From JADGGM01 sp025449955 (GTDB lineage: Bacteria; Gemmatimonadota; Gemmatimonadetes; Gemmatimonadales; Gemmatimonadaceae): DNA of 64,000 nucleotides. Within the stretch, counting starts at the first letter, position 1; every line of letters starts with the position of its first letter. Made by a program: the position numbers and the translations under genes. Below are positions 36,583 to 43,892 of this stretch, piece by piece. The notes under the pieces are model-generated. The model searched no databases. It saw only the letters and a list, made by a program, of their open reading frames with translations, and was not told the DNA's origin. The stretch spans positions 124,001 through 188,000 of the forward strand of contig DATBNO010000059.1 in NCBI GenBank assembly GCA_036554285.1. Direction: 5' to 3'.

Positions 36583-36636
36583 GCCTAACGCGTCGAGGCC
36601 CGACGCATCGGCAATCACTGACCTCATGCGTTAGGC
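36583..36636. repeat. attC-like hairpin (GCCTAACGC ... GCGTTAGGC)
   Basis: 54 bases bounded by perfect 9-base inverted ends GCCTAACGC and GCGTTAGGC, which fit the integron core consensus RYYYAAC/GTTRRRY. Inside, after a 3-base gap, GAGG pairs with CCTC beyond a 2-base gap, like the R and L boxes of an attC site. A dihydrofolate-reductase-like gene begins 15 bases after it. Because the core word is abundant everywhere in this DNA, chance pairing is a real alternative, and no integrase gene is in the window. Confidence 0.4.
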
Positions 36637-36650
36637 TGCCGGGTAGCGGC

Positions 36651-37781
36651 ATGCGACCCCTTCGGTATTCGATCAACATCACGTTGGACGGGTGCTGCGA
36701 TCACCGTGCAATGTCCGCCGACGAAGAGCTGCATCGTCACGCGGCCAAGAACATCGCGCAGGCCGATGCGCTCCTCCTTGGCCGGGTGACGTACGAAATG
36801 ATGGAGGCAGCGTGGCGGCCGCCGGCGCAGACGGTGGCGAGGCCGGATTGGATGGAACCCTTCGCGAGGACCATCGACGCCGCAAAGAAGTACGTCGTGT
36901 CGAGCACGCTGAAGCGGGTCGATTGGAACGCGGAGCTCGTGCGCGGGGATCTGGGGACGGCTGTTCAGGAGCTCAAGCGGGAGTCGGGCACGGGACTGTT
37001 CGTGGGAGGCGTGACGCTCCCGATGGCGTTGGCGGAACTGGGATTGATCGATGAGTACGAATTCATGGTGCAACCCAGGATCGCAGGCCACGGGCCGACG
37101 TTGTTCGCGGGACTAACGAAACGTGTCGACTTGAAGCTGGTGAGCCGCGAGCACCCGCGTCGATGCACACCCCAGAGCGAGACAATGGCGAACACTGATT
37201 CTCGAGTCACCATTCACATGGCCGCGAGCCTCGACGGGTTCATCGCCCGAAAGGACGGCAGCGTCGATTGGATGGAGACGCCCGACCGCTTCGAAGGCGG
37301 CGAGGTGATGGCGCCGGAGTTCGTCGCCGCGTTCCTCCGGACGATCGACTGCTATGTCATGGGGTCGCGGACGTATGAGACCGCGTTGAATTTCGAGGCC
37401 AATGGAATGGGTTGGTCATACGGCGACAAGCCAATCGTCGTGCTCACCCATCGCGAGCTGCGGAAGACCAGAAGCACCGTCGAGTTCTACGCCGGCGATC
37501 TCGAGCGCCTGGTGGAGGAGCGCCTCAAGCCTAACTTTCGCAGCATCTGGTTTGTCGGCGGCGGCGCGGTGTCTGGCGAGTGCCTGCGACGCGGACTCGC
37601 CGACGAAGTGCGCTATTCCATCCTGCCCGTTGTGATCGGCGATGGCATTCCCTTTTTCGAGAGCCTCGGCCGTGACGTAGCACTGCATCTGCTCGAGGTG
37701 AAGGCATACCAGAGCGGCGTGGTGGCGCTTCGGTATGAAGTGAAACGGCCGGTCGCTAGTGGCCACGGCCTTCGCACTTGA
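36651..37781 (+). CDS. Tandem DHFR/RibD-C-domain protein (two copies fused)
   Basis: 376 residues holding two RibD-C/dihydrofolate-reductase-like domains in one frame. Copy 1 (1-165): 'RYSINITLDGCCDHRAM', 'LLLGRVTYEMM', 'GLFVGGVTLPMALAELGLID'. Copy 2 from Met 179 (base 37185): 'VTIHMAASLDGFIARKDGSV', 'YVMGSRTYETALNFEANGMG', 'SIWFVGGGAVSGECLRRGL', ending 'SGVVALRYEVKRP'. Copy 1 lacks the final GxGVVxLRY strand and passes into an unrelated linker, so this may be two genes joined by a deletion. Translation could also restart at 37185. Reductase activity untested. Confidence 0.75.
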   Translation: MRPLRYSINITLDGCCDHRAMSADEELHRHAAKNIAQADALLLGRVTYEMMEAAWRPPAQTVARPDWMEPFARTIDAAKKYVVSSTLKRVDWNAELVRGDLGTAVQELKRESGTGLFVGGVTLPMALAELGLIDEYEFMVQPRIAGHGPTLFAGLTKRVDLKLVSREHPRRCTPQSETMANTDSRVTIHMAASLDGFIARKDGSVDWMETPDRFEGGEVMAPEFVAAFLRTIDCYVMGSRTYETALNFEANGMGWSYGDKPIVVLTHRELRKTRSTVEFYAGDLERLVEERLKPNFRSIWFVGGGAVSGECLRRGLADEVRYSILPVVIGDGIPFFESLGRDVALHLLEVKAYQSGVVALRYEVKRPVASGHGLRT

Positions 37782-37863
37782 TCGCTCATCTTTGTCATCC
37801 GACCTTCCGACTATCCGCGCGCGCTTTTGCCCATAGATTCAGCCACCCCCCGTGGAGCCCTCC

Positions 37864-39984
37864 ATGAAACTGCGTGTCCTCGGATTGCTATTCGCCACGC
37901 TCGCGCTGACGCACCCGCACGCCGCGTCCGCGCAGTCCGCTGCGCCCGACACATCCGCCGACCCGTTCCTCTGGCTCGAGGACCAACACGGCGCCCGCGC
38001 CATGGCGTGGGTCAATGCGGAAAACGCCAAGACGACCGCGGTGCTGGAAAAGGATCCGCACTACGCATCGCTCTATGGTGACGCGCTGACCGTCGCGCAG
38101 TCGGCCGATCGCATCGCGTGGGGGTCATTCCTTGGCGGCGCTGTCTACAACTTCTGGCAGGACAGCACGCACGTCCGCGGCATCTGGCGTAAAGCGACCG
38201 TGGCGAGCTATCGCTCCGCGCATCCAGAGTGGACCACGGTTCTCGACCTCGATTCTCTCGCCACGGCCGAACACGCGAATTGGGTCTGGCAAGGCGCGCA
38301 ATGCGCCGAGCCGGCCGAGCGACGGTGCATCATCTCACTGTCCGATGGCGGTGAAGACGCAACCACCGAGCGTGAATTCGACCTCGGCACGGGACGGTTC
38401 GTCGACGGCGGGTTCGTGCTCTCGCGCGGCAAGCAGCGCGTGTCATGGGTCGGCGAGGATACCATCCTCGTCTCGCGAGAATGGAACTCAGGCGAGCTTA
38501 CCGCGTCGGGTTATCCGTACATCGTCAAGCGCCTGGTGCGCGGTCAACCGATCGATAAGGCGACCGAAGTCTTTCGCGGCGCCGCGACCGACGGCGGCTA
38601 CGGCGTGTCGCCGTTCACGATCATCGACGGCAGCGGACACCGCATTGTCGGGATCATCCGTCCAACGAGCACCTTCGAGACCGAGGCGTACCTTGTGCGT
38701 CCCCAAGGCGTCGCGCGCCTGGCCATCCCGGCCAAGTCGGGAATCGTCGGGCTCGTGAACGGTCAGGTGATCGTGCAGCTCTCGGAACCATGGAAAGAGG
38801 GGAGCACCACGATTCCGACCGGGTCGCTCGCGTCGTTCGACCTGGCGAACGCCAATGCACACCCCGACCGGCTGTCGCCCGCTGCGGTGTTCGAACCGGG
38901 ACCGCGTGAATCGGTCGGTGGCACCGCCGTGACGCGAGGTTCGCTCGTCGCCACCATCCTGCACAACGTGCGCGGCCAAGTCGCGCTGTTCACCCGCGGC
39001 GCCGGTGGCGCCTGGTCGCGCCGCCAGCTTCCGTTTCCCGACAACCTCGCGACCGGCATCATCGATGGCGACGTCCACGGCGACGACATCTTCATCTCCG
39101 TGACCGGATTCCTAACGCCGAGCAGCGAATGGATCGCCAATGCCGCGAACGGCAGGGCATCATCGCTCAAGGCACTGCCGGCGCAATTCGACGCCTCGCG
39201 CGACACCGTGGAGCAGTTCGAAGCGACGTCGAAGGATGGCACCAAGGTGCCGTACTTCGTCGTCCATCCGCGCGTGATGAAGCTCGATGGCTCGAACGCG
39301 ACGATTCTCACCGCCTACGGCGGCTTCGAAGTGTCGGAGACGCCTAACTATTCGCCGATCGTCGGCAAGTTGTGGCTGGAACACGGCGGCGTATTCGTGC
39401 TGGCGAACATCCGTGGCGGCGGCGAGTTCGGACCGGCGTGGCACGAGGCCGGCCTCAAGACGCATCGCCAGGTGATCTACGACGACTTCGCCGCGGTGGC
39501 GCAGGATCTCATCGCCCGGAAAATCACCAGCACGCCCAAACTTGGCATCATGGGCGGGTCTAACGGTGGATTGTTGATGGGAGTCGAGATGACCGAGCAT
39601 CCGGATCTCTGGGGTGCGATCGACATTCAGGTTCCGCTGCTCGACATGCTGCGCTTCGAGAAGATCGACGCCGGCGAATCGTGGGTGGGCGAGTACGGCA
39701 GCGTCTCGGTTCCCGCCGAGCGTGCTTTTCTCGCGTCGATCTCGCCGTACCAGAATCTGCGCAAGGGCGTGAAGTATCCCGAGCCGCTGATCTGGACCAC
39801 CACCAAAGACGATCGCGTTGGGCCGCAACACGCGCGCAAGTACGCGGCGAAGATGGCCGCAATGGGCGACCCGTATCTGTTCTATGAAGTGATCGAGGGC
39901 GGACACGGCTCGGGCGCCAACCTCAAGGAGCGCGCGCACACGTCGGCGCTCGAGTACACGTACTTCGCCCGGCAGCTGATGTAA
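37864..39984 (+). CDS. Secreted prolyl oligopeptidase family protein (S9A)
   Basis: 706 residues from ATG 37864 with a signal peptide ('LGLLFATLALTHPHAASAQS'). 'DPFLWLEDQHGARAMAWVNA' is the prolyl oligopeptidase opening. The middle is a beta-propeller. The catalytic domain shows 'ILTAYGGFEVSETPNYSP', nucleophile Ser in 'LGIMGGSNGGLLMGV', Asp in 'TTKDDRVGPQHARKYAAKM' and His in 'YEVIEGGHGSGANL'. It cleaves short peptides; a relative, OphP, macrocyclises borosins. Its stop lies 4 bases before the next gene, so it is probably the first gene of a three-gene operon facing the borosin genes. Confidence 0.9.
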   Translation: MKLRVLGLLFATLALTHPHAASAQSAAPDTSADPFLWLEDQHGARAMAWVNAENAKTTAVLEKDPHYASLYGDALTVAQSADRIAWGSFLGGAVYNFWQDSTHVRGIWRKATVASYRSAHPEWTTVLDLDSLATAEHANWVWQGAQCAEPAERRCIISLSDGGEDATTEREFDLGTGRFVDGGFVLSRGKQRVSWVGEDTILVSREWNSGELTASGYPYIVKRLVRGQPIDKATEVFRGAATDGGYGVSPFTIIDGSGHRIVGIIRPTSTFETEAYLVRPQGVARLAIPAKSGIVGLVNGQVIVQLSEPWKEGSTTIPTGSLASFDLANANAHPDRLSPAAVFEPGPRESVGGTAVTRGSLVATILHNVRGQVALFTRGAGGAWSRRQLPFPDNLATGIIDGDVHGDDIFISVTGFLTPSSEWIANAANGRASSLKALPAQFDASRDTVEQFEATSKDGTKVPYFVVHPRVMKLDGSNATILTAYGGFEVSETPNYSPIVGKLWLEHGGVFVLANIRGGGEFGPAWHEAGLKTHRQVIYDDFAAVAQDLIARKITSTPKLGIMGGSNGGLLMGVEMTEHPDLWGAIDIQVPLLDMLRFEKIDAGESWVGEYGSVSVPAERAFLASISPYQNLRKGVKYPEPLIWTTTKDDRVGPQHARKYAAKMAAMGDPYLFYEVIEGGHGSGANLKERAHTSALEYTYFARQLM

Positions 39985-39988
39985 GCGC

Positions 39989-40996
39989 GTGGACGTACGG
40001 GATGCGGCGGAGCAAGCCGCACGTCGCGGCATCGACTTCCTGCTGAACCAGCAGGGCGACGACGGGATGTGGCGCGACTTCACGACACCAGCCGGTGAGG
40101 CGTCATGTTGGCCCACCGGCTTCGTGCTGTGTACACTCGGTGCCGCCCGGGCGGATGCCGTTCGCCTCACGCACGCCGCGCGGTCGTTAGGCGAACGCCA
40201 GCAGCCGGATGGCGGCTGGGGCTACAACGAAAGCACGCCGAGCGATGCAGACTCCACATCGTGGGCGGTTCTCGCGCTGTCCGGCGACGCGCCCCGGTTC
40301 AGCGCCGCTCGCGCCGGCGCCGCGGCGTTCTTGCGACGACACCGCCGGCCTAACGGTGGGATGGCGACGTACGCCGACGCGGCACCCATCCGCCGCTACA
40401 CATCGCTCCCGCGGTGGCTCCCGTTTCGCGGCTGGCGCCGGCCCACCATCGAGGTCAGCGCGACCGCCACTCGTGCGCTGCAGGCGATCGACGGCGCGGC
40501 ACCGAACGAACTTGGATGGCGCTATGTCCGGTCGAAGCAGCGGCCGGACGGCAGTTGGGGCGCGTACTGGTGGACCACTCCACACCTCGCGACACAACAA
40601 GCGGTGATGCTCGGCGCGTCGTTAGGCGACGCGGGCGCCATCGGGCGGGCCGCCGGGTGGGCGACCCGCGTCCTCGATCCGCATGGAGCGGCGTTCCACG
40701 CCGCGCTCTGTCTCTCGATCGTCGCCGTGGCAACGCCGGGAGACGTGGGCACCATCAACCGTGCGATCGAGATGCTACAGCGCGTTCAGCTCGCCGACGG
40801 CAGTTGGCCGAGCACGCCGATTCTGCGCATTCCCGTGCCCGCGGATACCGCGGACTCCGACCATCGGGGGTGGCGGCCGATTCGCTTCGATGGCGGCCTC
40901 GAGGTCGCGGACCAGCACCGCACCTTCACCACCGCCACGTGCATCGCCGCGTTGCTGCACGCGTCCCGGGCCCTCACCGGCGGCGCGCAACGATGA
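39989..40996 (+). CDS. Single-domain squalene-cyclase/prenyltransferase-repeat protein
   Basis: 335 residues from GTG 39989. An alpha/alpha-barrel with at least three QW-type repeats: 'RQQPDGGWGYNE' (70-81), 'KQRPDGSWGAYWW' and 'QLADGSWPST'. Squalene-hopene cyclases are about 630 residues with two barrels and a DxDD acid motif; this has one barrel, and the nearest motif is DADST at 86-90, with Ser in place of the last Asp. So either a novel class II cyclase or a non-catalytic relative. It starts 4 bases after the peptidase stop and shares ATGA with the next gene, so translation is coupled. Confidence 0.72.
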   Translation: MDVRDAAEQAARRGIDFLLNQQGDDGMWRDFTTPAGEASCWPTGFVLCTLGAARADAVRLTHAARSLGERQQPDGGWGYNESTPSDADSTSWAVLALSGDAPRFSAARAGAAAFLRRHRRPNGGMATYADAAPIRRYTSLPRWLPFRGWRRPTIEVSATATRALQAIDGAAPNELGWRYVRSKQRPDGSWGAYWWTTPHLATQQAVMLGASLGDAGAIGRAAGWATRVLDPHGAAFHAALCLSIVAVATPGDVGTINRAIEMLQRVQLADGSWPSTPILRIPVPADTADSDHRGWRPIRFDGGLEVADQHRTFTTATCIAALLHASRALTGGAQR

Positions 40997-41925
40997 CCAC
41001 CGCCGCCGCGGTCCGGGACGCCTTGCACGCCGAGTTCCTCGCGCACGGGCTGCTCTCCGCCGACACCGATGTGCTTGCGTTAGCACCGGACCTGCTCGCG
41101 CGGGCGCTCGCGCTCTGTTTCCCCGAATACGATCTCGCCGGCCAGGATGTCGACGTCGTCTTCGAACACACCGAGGAGCGCGCGCGCATGGAGCAGGCAC
41201 TCCTGTTCGGCTGGGTCACCGCCGATGTCGTCGCACCTGCCGCGACCGACGACCGCTCACGCGTGCTGTGCGCGCTCTTCAATCTCGGCATCGGCATGAT
41301 CGACGGCGCCTGCGATGCCGACCCGCACCGGGCCGCCGAGCTATTGGAGTATCTCGGGGTTCTCGATGTCGAGTCCGCCGTCAACGGTCCGTGGCAGGAA
41401 GGCGGGATGCTCGCGTCCCTCCCGCCTAACGCAGCAGCCGATCCGACGATCGCGTTCACGGCCCGTGTGATCGACGCGTTTTACTCCCTGCTCCACGCCA
41501 CCCACCCGCTGTCGCTGCGCACGCGTGTCGGCCGCCTGCTCGCCGGCGCGCTCGCGGCCGAGCGGCGGTCGGTCGCACGATCGCCGGCCAAGCCTGACGA
41601 GCTCCTCGAGGCGTCGCGCAGCACCTCGGTGCTGCCGTTCGTCATCATCGCGACGCTCGTGCACGGTGACCTGGATGCCGCGACCCACCTCGGCGAGGCG
41701 ATGTGGCGCATCGACGACTTGATCGACCTCGACTCGGATGCGGAATCAGGCGCGTTGAACAGCCTGCTCATCGGCGGGACACCGGACCGCGCCATGATCG
41801 AGTCGGTGGCGCGGGAGGCCGCCCAGCATCTGCGGGCTGGCCTCGGTACGACTAACGGACGGCACTTCCTGACGTTCGTCCACCGCTATGCGAGGGTCAC
41901 ACCGGAGCGGTCGACCCGGTCTTGA
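40993..41925 (+). CDS. Isoprenoid-synthase-like all-helical protein
   Basis: 310 residues, almost all predicted helix. 'MWRIDDLIDLDSD' (238-249) resembles the DDxxD metal-diphosphate motif of class I terpene and polyprenyl synthases, and 'LGIGMIDGACDADP' (98-111) could be the partner helix. Overlaps the cyclase-like gene by ATGA, and a class I plus class II pair is a familiar terpenoid arrangement. The family assignment is by motif only; a non-enzymatic helical protein is possible. Its end overlaps the convergent methyltransferase gene by 29 bases. Confidence 0.5.
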   Translation: MTTAAAVRDALHAEFLAHGLLSADTDVLALAPDLLARALALCFPEYDLAGQDVDVVFEHTEERARMEQALLFGWVTADVVAPAATDDRSRVLCALFNLGIGMIDGACDADPHRAAELLEYLGVLDVESAVNGPWQEGGMLASLPPNAAADPTIAFTARVIDAFYSLLHATHPLSLRTRVGRLLAGALAAERRSVARSPAKPDELLEASRSTSVLPFVIIATLVHGDLDAATHLGEAMWRIDDLIDLDSDAESGALNSLLIGGTPDRAMIESVAREAAQHLRAGLGTTNGRHFLTFVHRYARVTPERSTRS

Positions 41926-42745
41926 CCATGTAGTCGAGCAGCGCATCGTCCTCGACCGGACGGTCGACCACCGGCGGGATGTAGAGCGTCCCCACCGACG
42001 GCGCGCCGGTGAGTTGTTCGGCGAGTGTGCCGAGCTCGAAGGCCTTGACCGTCGATTGGGCGAGCGGATGGGTCTTGCTGATGATGAGCTTCACGAGGTG
42101 ATCGGCCGGATAGAACGTCAGCAGGTATTCCTGCAGCGGCACGAACTGCTCGCGCGCGTACGAGCTGGACGGGTACGTGGGATCGCCGACGACAGTGGGC
42201 TGCCAGAGCACGGTTGTGACGTCAGGCTGCAGGGGGCGCCGGCGGAGCAGCACGTCCGTCGCCTCGTACATCTGGATGCCGTTTTCGGCGATGTCGGTGC
42301 CTAGATCGACGAGGAGCGTGTCGAACGCCGATACCCCGGCGAATACCTCGACGTGCAGACCTACTAACGGTGCACCGCGCACGATCAGCGCGGTGGGGTG
42401 GCAATAGACCCACGGGTGGCCGTACACCGCGAGACAAACCGGACGCTCGGCCACGGCCGCTGAGAGCACTTCGGCTGCCATGCGCTGGTAGGTGTGCAGC
42501 CGGTTCAGGCCGGGCTCGTACAGGTAGCCCAGGTCCGTAACTTTGGGACAGATCGTTTTGACGTACTCGGGCAACCCATACCCGGAGGAGATGACGAAGG
42601 TATGGTTGCTGCGCCGAATGACTTCCTCTGCCTCGCGGGTCAACTGGTGCGAGCCGACGATACCGGTACCGACGATGCCGATGTCGAACGGCCACACCAA
42701 TTGCGGGCGCGGTGTGGCGGGTGCTCCCTCCACGGCCGCGTTCAC
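41897..42745 (-). CDS. Borosin-type peptide alpha-N-methyltransferase (OphMA/SonM-like)
   Basis: 282 residues, tetrapyrrole-methylase fold. 'DIGIVGTGIVGSHQLTREAE' opens the SAM domain. 'LYEPGLNRLHTYQRM' gives Tyr76, Arg82 and Tyr86 in the spacing of the catalytic Tyr/Arg/Tyr of OphMA. 'CLAVYGHPWVYCHPTALIVR' holds the YGHP motif at 108-111, 'EVFAGVSAFDTLLVDLG' follows at 133-149, and 'MYEATDVLLRRR' matches the family. Such enzymes methylate backbone amides of a precursor peptide using SAM. Here the precursor is a separate upstream gene overlapping by ATGA, the split-borosin layout. The first ~20 residues are an extra leader. Confidence 0.85.
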   Translation of the reverse strand: MNAAVEGAPATPRPQLVWPFDIGIVGTGIVGSHQLTREAEEVIRRSNHTFVISSGYGLPEYVKTICPKVTDLGYLYEPGLNRLHTYQRMAAEVLSAAVAERPVCLAVYGHPWVYCHPTALIVRGAPLVGLHVEVFAGVSAFDTLLVDLGTDIAENGIQMYEATDVLLRRRPLQPDVTTVLWQPTVVGDPTYPSSSYAREQFVPLQEYLLTFYPADHLVKLIISKTHPLAQSTVKAFELGTLAEQLTGAPSVGTLYIPPVVDRPVEDDALLDYMVKTGSTAPV

Positions 42746-43089
42746 TCGAGCAGTTGGACGAGTCGGAGGGCCGAGGCCCGGCGGTCGGATGCGGTTTCGG
42801 CTGTCCGGATGAGTTGGGCCTCGCGCTCGATCAACTGCGTTTGCGCGGACTCCTTTCTCTTCGGCTTCGTCCGGTTCACCCAGTCATGGGTCCCGGAGAT
42901 CTTGATCGTGATGCTCCACGGGAGCGTGTGCTCCAGCGCGTCGGCGAGGAGCTTGGGGTTGGTCAACGCCTCCCGTTCGTGCGCGCTGAGATCGTACCCA
43001 GCCAGGGCGGACTCGGAATCCGACTGGAGCCGCACGTAGAATGCGTAGTCGCCTTGTACTCGATTGAGTACCGCGGTGAAGTCGCTCAT
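42742..43089 (-). CDS. Putative split-borosin precursor peptide (SonA/LigA-like)
   Basis: 115 residues from ATG 43089 (GAGG ribosome binding site). Residues 1-55 are a helical binding domain like that of SonA/LigA-type precursors: 'MSDFTAVLNRVQGDYAFYVR', 'GYDLSAHEREALTNPKLLAD'. A beta-branched stretch follows, 'LPWSITIKISGTHDWVN' (56-72), which I take as the candidate N-methylated core. A basic 'RTKPKRK' and a charged helical tail to residue 115 come after it; a follower this long is unusual. Overlap of its stop with the methyltransferase start and the shared strand support partnership. The core position is inference. Confidence 0.75.
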   Translation of the reverse strand: MSDFTAVLNRVQGDYAFYVRLQSDSESALAGYDLSAHEREALTNPKLLADALEHTLPWSITIKISGTHDWVNRTKPKRKESAQTQLIEREAQLIRTAETASDRRASALRLVQLLE

Positions 43090-43257
43090 GTACGCCTCGT
43101 GGGGTATGAGGACTCGAAATGCCTTCGGCGGCGATCCGTCTCCGCCCAACAGTACCGCGAACGGAGAGGGTGGTCAATAACCGCCGGCAGCGGACCCGAG
43201 CGCGAAGTGCGGGGTCCGGCGTCACGTTTCCTGACTCGCAACACAACGGAGAGCACG

Positions 43258-43860
43258 ATGTCACGACTACTCGGGTTAGGCGCGCGATTCCCGGACTTCT
43301 CCCTGCCGGCCTGCGTCTCGGCCGAGGCTGGGTCGGAATTCCGCACGGTGAGCTCGCAGGAGATGGAGGGAACGTGGACGGCGATCTTCTTCTGGCCGCA
43401 AGATTTCACGTTCGTGTGTCCCACCGAGCTGATGGAGTTCAACTACGCGCTCCGGGAGTTCCGCGCCCTTGCCGCGAAAGTGTTCGGTGTGAGCGGGGAC
43501 ACCCACCACTCGCACCTCGCATGGCGGAACGAGAACCCGGACGTGCGGAACATCGCGTTCCCGATGCTCGCCGACGCCGACAAACGCGTGGCCGAAGAGT
43601 TAGGCATCTTGGATCCGATCGACAAGGTTCCGCTGCGAGCCACCTACCTCCTCGACAAGGACCGGAAGATCCGGTGGCTCTGCGTGAATGATCTGAGCGT
43701 GGGCCGGAGCACCGGCGAAGTGCTGCGGGTGCTCGCGGCGCTGCAGTGCGGGGAGCTGTGCCCGGCCAACTGGAAGCCCGGCCAACCGACGCTCGTGCCG
43801 CCGCGAGGCAAGCGCAAGTCCGCGCGGTGGGAAATCAAGGAGCCCGTGGCGAGCGCCTAA
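43258..43860 (+). CDS. ahpC: Peroxiredoxin, AhpC/2-Cys type
   Basis: 200 residues from ATG 43258 with GGAGAG before it. Peroxidatic Cys in 'FFWPQDFTFVCPTELMEF' and resolving Cys in 'ALQCGELCPANWKPGQ', with 'SGDTHHSHLAWRN' between. It reduces hydrogen and alkyl peroxides. It is divergent from the borosin precursor over 168 bases and converges on the FAD monooxygenase, so it might protect against peroxide from that enzyme, though a housekeeping role is as likely. It stops GCC TAA CG. Confidence 0.92.
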   Translation: MSRLLGLGARFPDFSLPACVSAEAGSEFRTVSSQEMEGTWTAIFFWPQDFTFVCPTELMEFNYALREFRALAAKVFGVSGDTHHSHLAWRNENPDVRNIAFPMLADADKRVAEELGILDPIDKVPLRATYLLDKDRKIRWLCVNDLSVGRSTGEVLRVLAALQCGELCPANWKPGQPTLVPPRGKRKSARWEIKEPVASA

Positions 43861-43892
43861 CGCGGCGTCGGGCGCGCGCTTCGGCCAGGCGG

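Noticed and set aside
27600..37800. The run of small accessory genes as an integron cassette array
   Set aside because: Genes lie on both strands, only one attC-like site is present, and there is no integrase gene.
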